64,000 nucleotides of DNA from Diploscapter coronatus (lineage: Eukaryota; Nematoda; Chromadorea; Rhabditida; Rhabditidae), in the NCBI GenBank assembly GCA_964036155.1, contig OZ038422.1, forward strand, positions 2,565,201-2,629,200. Reading direction: 5' to 3'. A program made the translations under genes and the position numbers. Under the pieces are notes generated by a model. It searched no databases and was not told the origin of the DNA. It saw only the letters and a program-made list of their open reading frames with translations. Shown piece after piece: positions 11,555 through 22,616 of this stretch. Numbering within the stretch: the first letter of the stretch is position 1; each line of letters starts with the position of its first letter.

Positions 11555-12940
11555 ATGAATTTCGACATACTGAAAATGCGTCGTCTGGTGATTTTCGCTT
11601 TATTTTCCTCGATAATTTATTTAACGAGTGCCGCCCCGAGGGACCGCCGTTTCGCCATTGGAATCATTGGAATCGGGCCGAATGTTCCTTCGTACATCAC
11701 GAAAGGGCTATTTCCAAACTCATGCGTCGTCACGGTATCGAATTTGCAAAATTGCAAAAAGTCTTGAATGCCTCATAATTTTTAATCATTCAATTTTATG
11801 AATGATTGCTGAGAAGAAAAATATCAAAGATGAGAACGACGTGCATTCTTTCCAAACGATCAACCACCACTTTTGTTTAGAAAAAAACTATGGACCGTTT
11901 CAGGGCAACGTTTTCTTCGCTCACGGTATCCGTATGAAAGAGCTAGACGAAAGTGAGATGAAGGAATTCGAAGACTACAAACTCGCTCTGGAGAAATTCA
12001 AGAAGGAGCGAAGAGCTTACGAAATCTACTTGAGCGATCTGTATCGTGACAAGGTAGCAGAGAATTAATCACTAGTCTCAAAATGGCTTGGATTTAAGTA
12101 ATGAAAGTCACTTCCCCACGGTGATACTTGCAGCATTGTCTAACTTGTTCATTTCAGTAATTTAAGGTGTTTCCTTCAAAATTCCTTTTCAGAGCATGAT
12201 ATCACCACGGAAACCCGCTCCAGAACTCCCTGAGCGACCATCGTTCTGTCAACCAGAGCAGGTTAAGCAGCACCTGCTTGAGGGATGCACTGTTCAGGTA
12301 CAACTTCCCCTTCTGATTCTGCTGAGAAAAGTCGTTTAGAACCAGAAAATCTACATCGGCAATGAGTACGCGAGGGACTTGACAGACAAGGAAATTGAGG
12401 AGTTGGAGGTCTACACCAAGAAACAGCAGGAGTACGAGAAGGATCTGCAGAAGATTCTGATTGATGTGGGTTTTTGATTGATTACATAATTTTCCATTTT
12501 TCGTCATCTGAGAAAAGGAAAAAGAATGGCAAAATTTGCATTCGAACGACTAACTCAAAAGCCTTGTTAACAGTAGAACACGATTAAGATTCCATAACTG
12601 CCATGGATTAGATTTTTCACTCCTATGATTCTCAAGACTGTTTCTGCCTTGTGTTCACGAACAAAGTCCAGCATATTCCTAACTTAAAAAAACCAAATCA
12701 GAACTATCGCAACGTGGACAACAGCAATCTGGTGCAATTTCCTGTGGATGAGTTCCCCGACATCGAGAATGAGCTGATCGAAATGAACAGCGACGAGAAA
12801 CCCACAACGATGACCATTTCGAAACCAAAACCGGCTGGATACAGGTATGAAATTTCAATTTTCGAAATCTGTAAGAAGATTTTAGTCTAACACTGCCCAA
12901 TCCACCCGAACGACCAAACTTCTGCACGATGATTCTCTAA
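11555..12940 (+). CDS. secreted aspin-like protein, two pepsin-inhibitor-3 domains (252 aa)
   Basis: Exons: 11555-11734, 11904-12053, 12193-12297, 12340-12465, 12702-12844 and 12886-12940, giving 252 residues with every junction in phase. A signal peptide spans about residues 8-28 (a second Met at residue 8 could also be the start). Two pepsin-inhibitor-3 repeats follow: CVVT joined to GNVFFAHGIRMKELDE (residue 57 on), and GCTVQ joined to NQKIYIGNEYARDLTDKE (about residue 141 on). Each is followed by a charged helix. The C-terminus, PPERPNFCTMIL, repeats the Pro-rich-plus-Cys ending typical of aspin. Proteins of this family block aspartic proteases such as pepsin or cathepsin E and are largely nematode-specific. 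AATAAA at 12984 follows the stop by 44 nt. The gene lies about 230 bp behind the 10-Cys gene on the same strand. Confidence 0.85.
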
Positions 12941-13384
12941 CTTTTTTCATTAATGAAAATGTTTGTACACTGTGATAAATATTAATAAAAATTTATTATT
13001 CTTATCATTAGAGACAGTGTAGTGATCATAGATGCTCTTTTAGGTGTAGGAAGGTAGGCTGACAATTTACTTGGTTAAGCGCATAGTCACACGCTACAAA
13101 TAAATGCCTAGGAACTACTATGCTAACACATTGAGAAATTATGAGACTGGAAATAGATAATCCAAGTGCTTGAGGAGAAGAGAGAATAAGAAGCTTCCAT
13201 TTTAATAAATATTAAAAAGAATATTTATTTCAGTTTCAATTATCCCTTATCATTTTTGGATGTCTTCGAGAGTTGTCTGTATCATGTCATCGAATTAGAA
13301 TATACGAAATTGAGTACAGATACTTTTTATTAAAATCATATGAAAATTGCGAAAAAAGTTGACATTGAAGATTTCAGATATTAA

Positions 13385-15396
13385 CTATTCGACTACACGC
13401 GATTTATTCGTTTGTAGATCATATTCTTCAATAGCGTCACAATTTATCGGCCAGTAAAAACCATCACTTCTTTTCTCAATGCTTTGAAATCTAAATTAAC
13501 AAATATTTCGTATAAAGATATGCAAAATCTCAGCTCACCCTCCGATTGCATACAATTTCTCGTTAGCGGCAATGAGTGAATGATCCTTTCTTGCATAATT
13601 CATATCAGCGATTCGGGAAATTCGACTGCCAACTCGAGCTGAGGGGTCGAAACACAGACTGGATTTTAATACACCATCACTACTAAATATATAATGATAA
13701 ATTATTTATCATACAAAATTAACGACTTCTCTCCTCCAATTATGTAAATTTTTCCATTTAGCGATGCAACTCCAAAATAGTCTCGTTCTTCTGGAATCTC
13801 TCCAACTTCAATCCATTCCCGTTCATCGTCTGATAACCGATATATTTTTTTATTGCCCCATCCACCAATAACTGAATATCCATAATTACGATAATGACTA
13901 TGCTGTAATAATGTGACCGTATAAAATTTCATCGCATGTCATTGTTTGAAGATATGTAATTGGAAAGGGAAAAACAGGTCCTGTTTGCCATTTTCCGCCT
14001 GTTAAAACCTGAAGTAATTATATCATGGACTTTCCTTCGATCTTCTTACATCAACTTGATTCGTATCTTTTCTCATTATAGGATCCTTTCCACCCAAATA
14101 ATATAATTTGTCTTTGAAATAAGCGACAGATGCACCACCACGCCATTCAGGAGGATCTGGACCTGTAAGATTCTTTGAATCGATCATTCATGGATTTGTT
14201 GAGCAGACCTTTTGAGATTTGTCGAGTACTCAAGTCATATATTTCAAATGATTTACTTCCGTTGTTAATTCCAAAAATCTGAAACTTAAGAAGTTATTAA
14301 AAATAATGAACATAAGAGCTTACTTTATTCTGCGTAGTTGCTACATAACATGGCACATAATAATTGTGAAATTTTGTAATCTCTTCGACTGAGCAGGTGT
14401 ATGAATTGAACAAGCATATTCTTCCTTCATATTTATTATCATTCAAATAATAAACTAAATTATTATGAATTATTTCAAAGTCTCTTACTTGGCTTTCAAC
14501 ATAATTTCTTACAATAAAATAAAACTTTATTCGAATTATCGAATGAGCTGTTTCCACCAATCTGCAAATCATTAATATTTTGGGCTAATTCACTCATTGT
14601 GTTATTAATCAATGGGATTTCAATTCCTTCCATTTTAGTGATTAATTATTTATCCTTAAAATGCCAAAACCACCATTTTATTAAGGAAAATAAATTTTAC
14701 TACTTTTTCAGGTGGTGAAAAATAATATAGCATAAGGTAAAACGTAATCAGCCTTACATAATAACTTGACGATTCAGAAGATGATACCTTTTTCATATCT
14801 TCCTGTATTGGAGGTTCCTTAAATTCGACTCCTTCATTCTCCATCCATTTGTCGAAAGCATCTTGGTTATTTAGCATTGGCTTTATGCTCATTATGATTC
14901 GAGCAAATTCTTCTAAACTCGTAAAAGTGTTGTTTCAGGTGTACTTGTATTTGCATTACCTAAATCAGTAGATTCCTTGAACATTCCGGCAATTATCATC
15001 TTTATCTCCTTATTTTGGGAGTCGTAGAAATCTGGCATCTAAAATTTCGTTGGCATTTCTTATTGATAAAAATGCTTCTTGGTTTACCCTCGATCGGTCC
15101 ATTAGAAAACGCCATTTTCTGTATTCCACTCGTGCTTCCTTAGGCATTTCTTTCGAAATCACATCGATGATACCGATTCTGTCGGAAACAGATAAATCAT
15201 CTGCCTTCCATAGGCCTTTGATGATATTTTTCTGTGAAATATCCAACATTTCAAAAAACGATGGTAGTTGCTAAAAGTTTCTGATAAAATTTCATTATCT
15301 AGAAAAAAATAATTCATTACAGGAAATTCAATTTGAATTTCAACTTACGGGTTTGGAAAGAGGATTTGTAGAAGTTGGCATAGATTCACCACTCAT
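13385..15396 (-). CDS. kelch-repeat protein with a novel helical N-terminal region (449 aa)
   Basis: Exons: 15349-15396, 15088-15270, 14960-15038, 14788-14912, 14324-14584, 14209-14278, 14050-14162, 13976-14008, 13715-13902, 13539-13682 and 13385-13490. They total exactly 450 codons with stop. The start is ATGAGTGGTGAATC, followed by a strong GTAAGT donor. Residues 1-145 are charged and predicted helical and match no family I know; in particular I see no BTB or BACK domain. From about residue 165 to the end there are roughly six kelch blades, with FKDKLYYLGGKD, YSVIGGWGNKKIYRL, GVASLNGKIYIIGGE and HSLIAANEKLYAIGG. The protein stops soon after the last blade (EEYDLQTNKSRVVE), so the propeller may close with an N-terminal strand. 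The intron at 13683-13714 is only 32 nt. An AATAAA on the minus strand lies at 13326-13331. The junction at 14584 (acceptor GAATTAG) is the least certain; if it is wrong, this is two adjacent genes. Confidence 0.72.
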
Positions 15397-15570
15397 CCTG
15401 ATTAAATTTGGTTGACTTCGAACACAATCAACGTCCTTTTCGTGTTATAAAGCGAGCTAATATTTAGTCAGTAAGGCAAATATTGGCAAGACGATACAAT
15501 TTTAGTACGGTGGTCTATTGGTACCTCGATTGAGCTGCTGCGAATGACTATTTTATGCAAACTCATGCCT

Positions 15571-15641
15571 CTCGCAGTCAGAATTCGAACCTGACCCCTC
15601 ACCTCTCCGGAATGCGCTGCTCTATCACTACACTGTGTGAG
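15571..15641 (-). repeat. degenerate tRNA-like sequence (possible tRNA-derived SINE head)
   Basis: On the minus strand an A-box-like block (TAGTGATAGAGCAG) is followed about 30 nt later by a B box (GGTTCGAATTC). A T-arm can be drawn (TCAGG, loop TTCGAAT, TCTGA). The 7-nt acceptor strands match at only about five positions and the anticodon stem does not pair, so this is not a functional tRNA gene. Confidence 0.4.
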
Positions 15642-16338
15642 CATGGTTGCCTAGCTAGAAATTAGCCTACATGCTCAACTAATTTTTAAAATTAAAAATT
15701 TGTACTAATTTAGGAAATAAATCGTGCATTCGTGCGTAAATGAATTTGAAAAAAATCAATAACCATTAGAAGCAAGCTTTTACATTGAATGAGAATTGAT
15801 AAGAGAATAGTGGTGCTGAATATTTTTCGAGAAAAGTTTTATCATAAAATAATAACCTAGACAAATGATTAAGAATTCGAAATAGACAAATGAAGGGATT
15901 TTTAATTGGTTGAACAATAGTCTACTCAATTTTGAATGTCATCTCGTATTCAAATGAAACAAGCTCAGGAGGATGAGAAACAGAGCTGTTGCGGAATCAA
16001 ATTAAAAAAAAAAACTCGGAATCGGAATTGAAATTTTCACGAGGCCGGAATCGGTATAGGGAATTCCGCAACACCCCTGGTCCCAATTTCCTTTAAACCA
16101 TCTGGAAAAATGTCTACACAATTTAGCAATCAAAAACTTTATTACAGTGAACTAAATACTTCTCTACAGCTAGTTGTAAAGAAATATCACACTACATGAA
16201 ATCTCAAACATCAAATTATAACTGTTCCTTGGAAAATCATAAAGATTGGGTAGCGATTTTGTAAAAAAATAAGATGACGACTTTATGAATCTTCCAAAAA
16301 GCCAATTCGATTTTACGAGAAGATTTGCTTGAAGGTTT

Positions 16339-16933
16339 TCATTTCTTCTTTCCATATCCGGGGTTGGCAGTTGGGGCTGCGGTTGGTTGAGCTCCTACCG
16401 AACAGCAGTAATTTTGATACAGGTACGATCCGGATGCGCATTGACCATTGTAAGCTGGCGACGCGACCATACCCTGGGGGCACGCAGAAGGTGCGGCTGT
16501 TGTGGCCTTCTGAAAAGGCGATTTCTTTGGGTATCATAAAAATGACTTACAGGAACTTCACAGCACACGCCGTTGTAGTAGAATCCGCCATTGTAGCAGG
16601 TAGTTCCGTACGCTTGTGTCATGGTCATACCCTGGGGACACGAAGGCGAGGGCGCAGGTGTTGCGGGCGACTGAGGAGAACTTTTTTGGTTATCGTAAAA
16701 CAACAACTCACCGAAACAGCACAGCAAATGCGATTATACAGGAACGATCCGGCTGGGCACAGCCCATCAATACTTACTCCCGCATTGATCATACCCTGGG
16801 GACACGAAGGTGGGGGCGCGGGCGTCTGAAAATGCAATTTGTTTTTGACAAATCTTAATTGTGGGCTAACCTGTTGTCCATACTGAGCAGAAACGCTAAG
16901 GGCAAGGGCGAGAACGAGGACGGCGACGAACAT
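16339..16933 (-). CDS. secreted protein with three CPQGM...CC modules (155 aa)
   Basis: Exons: 16871-16933, 16712-16825, 16551-16670 and 16339-16509, giving 155 residues with every intron in phase 0. Exon 1 is a signal peptide (MFVAVLVLALALSVSAQYGQQ). Exons 2, 3 and 4 each encode one module: a Pro/Thr/Ala linker, then CPQGM, a middle Cys, a Gly/aromatic stretch and a final CC (YNRICC, YNGVCC, YQNYCC). The C-terminus is Ala/Pro/Gly-rich and ends in Lys. The one-module-per-exon layout with same-phase introns shows growth by exon duplication. The spacing recalls lustrin-like or other Cys-rich extracellular repeats of nematodes; I cannot name the family. A location in cuticle, eggshell or secretion is inference. 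Confidence 0.85.
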
Positions 16934-18832
16934 TGTATTACCTGAAATTCGATGGTTATCGTAAGAAGAATTGGACTTGAATCATGAGCGAGAATTACAA
17001 TGATCTTGCTCACGAGCGAAACTTGAAAAGATTATATGAAGAAACTGCCCATATCCACGAAATTCACGAAACATCCTAAAGCTTTCTATGGGAAGCAATT
17101 CCCTGTTATGAGGTATCAGAAGGAAGAGCTCCGATAGTTTCGTGGATTCGGGGACTGAGCATCGGGATATCCAAACACTCTTGAAGGATAGCTTGCCTTT
17201 GACAAATTTCCTTCCTTTTATACTTTTAGTTTTTTTCATAAAGTTCATGGAAAGCCTATGAAAGTTCATGAAATTACTTTTTACACTCTGAAAATGTCAT
17301 TTGTTTGTGCAGAACTCTCAAAGGGTTTGTGATTAACACCCGTGCAGATCGTTCGTAGCTTAGGTGCGCTGCCTGATACTGGTTAAGGTCGGATGGGGGA
17401 GTCCTATCTTTCATCGTGTCGATATTAGAGACGCAGAGGATTCAGATTGACTGGTACGAGTGGACTTCGAATCGTTATGCCTGTATAAATATCGAATTTG
17501 CGAGGTGGATACTTCGGGACAGAAACAAATCAAATTTTGAAAGTAACTAAAGATAATGAAAAATTAAGAGCGTCCTAAGAAAATTCCATATTTTGGAAGA
17601 ATAGAGTAGTTTCCTAACATTTCGCGCAAATCCGATGAAAACAATGGGCAATAATAACTCGATTTGCATGATCAATTGACATTTTGGATTTCCATCGTTT
17701 TGCTGGTTTAACCTCAAAACGGATGAACTGAACTTTGCACAGCATATAGAACGATATTTTGCAAATAAATGTCATTTAGAAGGATTGGACAGAAAGATTG
17801 AACTTTAACGAGGGCAACATTCAAACGAGAGCTGTCAACTTCGCATAAATAATATAAATTTAGAAGATAAATCTACTCCTCACTATTTTTGAGATGAATG
17901 TTACCGCTTTTTTGAACTTTAACGTCGGTGCAAAGCCTTTCTTCCTTGTCCGCCTGCGTCCTCATCACGCTCTCCCTTCTTCTCACACTATTTTCACTCA
18001 GTGGTTCGCATCAGCATCACTGCTCTTCCCTCTAGGCAACGTTCATCTCATAGATAATCGAGAGTGCATTGAAAGATATAATAAATTTTCATTTCTTTTT
18101 AATTACTTGCAGTTTTATGAAACCTAATTAAAAGCATAGAAAAAACTTCAATGAAGCAGCAATCAGTATGATGAAATACTATACAACTATTCAAATCACT
18201 CGATATTTACATACGATTTCAACGTACTACGATAATGTCATCACCAAGGATGTACGCGGTCCGTAGAAATTGGAACCCGGATATTCCAATTTTTTCGTGG
18301 ACTTTTAGGGGGTTTTTTTTTTTTTAATTATTTTTTTGATTTTACCAAGTGACGATTAGCATTTTTCAAGAAAATAATCTCAGAATGACGAACTCAAGGA
18401 GCACTACAAAATTCTTCAAGATCTTTCATATCATTGTGTTTATATAAAATTGTGACGCCTAATAAAGTTTCAAATATGATTTTCCGGATTGAATTATCCA
18501 AGTTGAGCGATGGCATTTCCAAATTTATCCATTTTGTCATGAAACCTGCAGGTCTTATTTGAACAGGCAAGGGAAGATCCGGTCGCTTATCCTCACGCGT
18601 CCAATCTGAGAATGACGAGTGGGTGTCATTCTTGTGCGATATTGGCCAAAATATGGGGGTCCAGACATGTTCGCATGATGATATTTCAATATTAGCAGCT
18701 GCATAATTGGACAATTATAGTCTTCTGAATCGCGATGCGATTAGTCACTAGATAAATTGGAACATGTATAAATTGAGCATTTTCATGAACATCATATTCA
18801 CGCATGAAGTAACGAATTATGAATTTTAGGTA
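16934..18832. other. intergenic; one doubtful minus-strand exon
   Basis: The interval separates the three-module secreted gene (minus) from the 59-aa peptide gene (plus). A minus-strand open stretch at 18394-18714 (about 100 codons, acceptor-like TATGCAG near 18700, stop at 18394) has a plausible amino-acid mix but no known motif. A small palindrome (aaattggaa...ttccaattt) lies near 18268-18293, and a poly-T run near 18308-18325. Nothing else is supported. Confidence 0.4.
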
Positions 18833-19105
18833 ATGGTTCGTTTAATTTTGCCAATTTTGCTATTGGCACTGGTTGTATCAGTATCAGATGCGGTAATTTA
18901 CGTATGATGATCCTAGCTAATTTTTCTATAGGTAAAAATTTAGTACTACTACTGTTGCCCCTCGGGGTTTTCCTGTTTGGGCCAGACTATCAATAGGTTG
19001 TGTCCAACCGATGCATTTGTGGCATACTGTTCGGACATATGCTGCGCCAGGAATTCGGTAAAGCGATTATCGATCCTTAATAATGTTTTATGACTTTAGG
19101 GATGA
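18833..19105 (+). CDS. 59-aa Cys-rich secreted peptide
   Basis: Exons: 18833-18892, 18944-19057 and 19100-19105. Exon 1 encodes exactly the signal peptide (MVRLILPILLLALVVSVSDA). Exon 2 encodes the mature part, which starts YYYCCPSGFSC and ends YCSDICCARNS and has seven cysteines including two CC pairs. The last exon is only GGA TGA. Using the acceptor at 18943 rather than the one 13 nt upstream avoids an in-frame stop. AATAAA is at 19175. The odd number of cysteines suggests a dimer or one free thiol. The CCPSG...CC pattern is similar in flavour to the module protein on the other side, but I cannot assign a family. Confidence 0.75.
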
Positions 19106-19692
19106 ACAACCTATGAAATGCTACGATTAAGATTTTTAAAATATAATTATGAGCAAACGGCAAATTAACACGCAAATAAACGATTATGAATGTAAAATTG
19201 TTTGTAGAAAATTTTGAAATTCATCAAATCATCATATGCAACATTGAGAAGTTAGATATTCTTATGCTTTAAATAATAGCCCATTAATTAAGAGCAGATA
19301 ATTCTCAATTCGTTGTTCGATGTTATTTCACATACTTCAGGTCATCTCTGTTCTGCTATGTTATTTTTCGCTCTGCATTTAGCACAAAATGAATAGCCTT
19401 TGGTTGTTCACTTATATTCGTTCCTTAGCAGCTTGTGCATATTCTGTCACTTGCCCTCTCGCAGTCACCTGCTATTTCTCGTTCGAGCGGGAAAGGTGTG
19501 CAACGATGCTCGTGGATGGAGGGAGGGTGTCGGATTTCAACCCTGTGTGCATCTCCGATCCCCCTGCCAACATCCACAAAGGTGACCGACGAAGAGCCAA
19601 AAATTCATCGAATTCCCTTGTGATGCCTTTTTGACGAGAGAATATTTTAAGCTCATTCGAATTTTTTTTTTTTAATTCTTTAAATTAAAAAA

Positions 19693-20744
19693 ATGGGCAA
19701 CATCTACACCAAAGGCATACGGAAATTCTCCAGTATTGGAGGTAGGAAAATTCTATTTTTATCAGTTGTCTTAAATTTAGCCAGATTTCAGATGTGAATT
19801 ATCCATAAAGTCTCAAATCGTGACTATTTATTTTGAAGCATAATTAAAATTAAAAATTCAGGAAGTGATACTCTCGAAAAAATCTTGGACAAAGAGTTGG
19901 ACGACCAAATGGATCACTACAAGCCTGAATCACTCGACAGAATCATGGAGGAGACGCATTTCAACAAGAATGAACTCAAGTATTTGTATCAGTGCTTTAA
20001 ACAGGTCCAAACAAATTTTCAAAAATGTCGTTTTTGTAACAAATTTCCAGACCTGTCCGAATGGCTACGTAAATCGACAGCAATTTTGCCAGATCTATCG
20101 CAGTTTCTTCGCGATCAGTCCGAAAACAGGTTGGAAAATTGCCAATTTTAAACAATTTTTTATTTCAGATGCCAAACCCTACGCCAACATGATTTTCGAC
20201 ACTTTAGATGATGACGGTAACGGGAGGATATCATTTTCGGTATTGAAAAGTTAATAAATAATAAAAAAAGAAGTCCAGGAGTTCGCTAATGAACTATCGA
20301 TGTTCATAAAGGGGGATGTTGAGCAGAGAATAGACTGGATTTTCGATCTGTACGACTCGAAAAGGCGAGGGTATCTAATAGAAGAGGACTTTCTACGAGT
20401 TTTCAGGTAAGTTTAAACAAAAATCCGACATTTTTGAGAGAATGATTGCAGGGCTATGTACAGTTTGATCGGTATTCACTACTTGAAGGATAAACACATT
20501 CCTGTGCAAGATAAGAGAATTATCAAGCGGCAATTCAAGGTAGGTTCCATGAAATCCCTAGACAAAACTTCTGAAATCATGAACAATAACGTGAATTCCT
20601 TAGCTAATAAAATAGTTAAAGCTATGAATTTAGGCCCTCGATAAGAAAGGTCATGGAAAAATATCTCGTCGAGACTTCATCGAGTCTTGCTTAGTGGACA
20701 AAAATTTTAACGCTTGTCTTGTAAATTTAAAGACCGTTTGGTAG
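19693..20744 (+). CDS. neuronal calcium sensor / KChIP-like EF-hand protein (222 aa)
   Basis: Exons: 19693-19741, 19862-20004, 20051-20129, 20169-20239, 20279-20406, 20452-20539 and 20634-20744. They total 223 codons with stop, all in phase. The N-terminus MGNIYTKG has Gly2 with a context compatible with N-myristoylation, as in the NCS family. Four EF-hands can be placed: EF1 degenerate (CPNGYVNRQQF), EF2 canonical (DDDGNGRISFSE), EF3 (DSKRRGYLIEED) and EF4 (DKKGHGKISRRD) both lacking acidic residues at loop positions 3 and 5. The conserved FANELSMFIKGDVEQRIDWIF linker helix fits NCS/KChIP proteins, which sense Ca2+ at membranes and regulate channels or kinases. Only EF2 looks able to bind Ca2+ normally. 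Confidence 0.85.
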
Positions 20745-22616
20745 ACTTGTATTAATTTGAAGTAAAGTCTTTCAAATGCAATCATTTATTCATGAACAAG
20801 TTGTCGGTGTTAAGCTAGAAGCCAGAAAACACAATAATCTTTACCTAATTATGGCATAGAGACAATATTTTCTTTGATGCACATTTAAATTAACTTTTTG
20901 AACTGTTAGTTAAAAAAAATTCTTCTGAAAATCAACAGCTCAAAAACGTTTGTCATAACTAACACATCTGTGTGCAAAATGACAAATTCCGAAACGACAT
21001 ACTGAAAGAATGATCATACTGCAAGTGGTTTACCAGAACACGGAGAGTCATAAATAGCCAAGAGAAGCTAGGGGATTAGATAAAAATTTGATCGATAAAA
21101 AACTGCCGCAATTTTACAAAAATATCTTTGTCACACGGTTTTATGAACAAAGCATATTCTTTCTCCTCTTTTGAAACGAATCAAAAAGAGGGAGAGAAGA
21201 AAAGCCACGCCCCCAGAATCATGCGGCATTGCACAAACCCCGCTCATTATCGATTTTTTCTCATTTTTCTTTAAATTTGATCAAATTTCTAGAAAACCCC
21301 CAAAGATAGATTGATTATTCCATTAAAATGTGCCTATTATTTGTGATTTATCGGTTTGTCGCGTGTATGTATTGTTTGTTTTCCGTACTATCTGATTCCT
21401 AGATCACATACAAAAACCGTGCCAATTGTAAAAGAAGAAGAAAAATTACGGTAACTTTAAAATTTAATGACTTAAATAAACGGTTATTTTGCGCATCAAG
21501 AATATAGCATATTACAGTGAGAGAACAACGGTTTTAAAGACGCTTGAAAATCACTACAAAAATAAGCTTTACAAGAACTGATATATAGAAAAATGAGCTA
21601 TATATATATATATTAAAATTTATATATCAGTACTTTAAAGCCGTCACCCAAAACTTTATAGATTGCATTGTGAGAGAAGAATCGAATAGACCAATTATTA
21701 TATTTCATTTAAGACCGCTCAATACATATAAAACTAAATATATATGGTGACGAAGTATATATTCTCAAGATATATTGATTTATATATCACGTTTCAAAAT
21801 AATATATCTCGAGATATTATAATAAAACTAAATACGATTGGTCCTATGATGTGAGTTTCATGCACCGATTCTGCATATATTATATCAGCAAATAATTATA
21901 TATTACCGAACGCGAAAATAGGATGAGATCAAGTAGAGAACTAGAGAGAAAAGAAAACAGCTCCCTTGCACGATTATATATTAAAAATACATATGTAAGC
22001 AAAAAATAACATATGAAAAAGGTAGCTGATCATAAAATGAGGGCCTTAGAGCGTATCGTTCAATATATGACGCATTTCTCTACATATAAAAGTTCCTTCA
22101 GATATCAAATGATACAAGTTAAAGCATAGCGACTCTAACAAAGCACAGCTTATTAGAAAAATAGTTTTGCTAATTGCAAAACCAAAAAATCGAATCACTG
22201 CTGTTTTCCACAGTAAGATATTCATTATATCCAAAATGCAACATAATACATTATTACATTTAAGGTATATGAATTATATGAGAGACTAAATTGTGTGGGT
22301 GTTTGAAAGCGCACGCATATATCAAACAAATCGTTATATATCGAAACATCGGGAAGAGTCATCGAGCTTATATTTCAAGAAATCGATAAAAAATATTGCA
22401 ACGAAATGAGACTAATCAATATATATGAGACGATTCAGGCAAGTTGGCTTGTGTGTGTGCATGTTGATTAGAAATTATCCTGAACTTAACCAAAAATGAT
22501 ATATTGATCTTTCCATTATAAATTTCAATAGCAAAAACCAATATATCGATTTTCCATGGATTTTCGACTAGAGATGAGATTGCGTGTAGCAGCAGTTTGA
22601 ATTCTTGAATTCGGAT
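20745..22616. other. intergenic, convergent genes; TATATA-rich island
   Basis: This is the space between the 3' ends of the calcium-sensor gene (plus) and Capicua (minus), and presumably holds both 3' UTRs. From about 21590 to 22560 the sequence is full of short palindromic ATATAT/ATATATC strings (for example at 21600-21646, 21739-21830 and 22318-22345). No coding exon is supported. Confidence 0.5.

Noticed and set aside
14656..14787. Read-through C-terminus of a separate short gene upstream of the kelch exons
   Set aside because: The GTATCA donor at 14787 and the GAATTAG acceptor before 14584 join the parts in phase with an exact 450-codon total. The two-gene option is kept as an alternative in the kelch entry.
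17300..17450. Search for 5S rRNA or spliced-leader RNA in a less AT-rich stretch
   Set aside because: No match to conserved 5S or SL1 sequence elements that I know.
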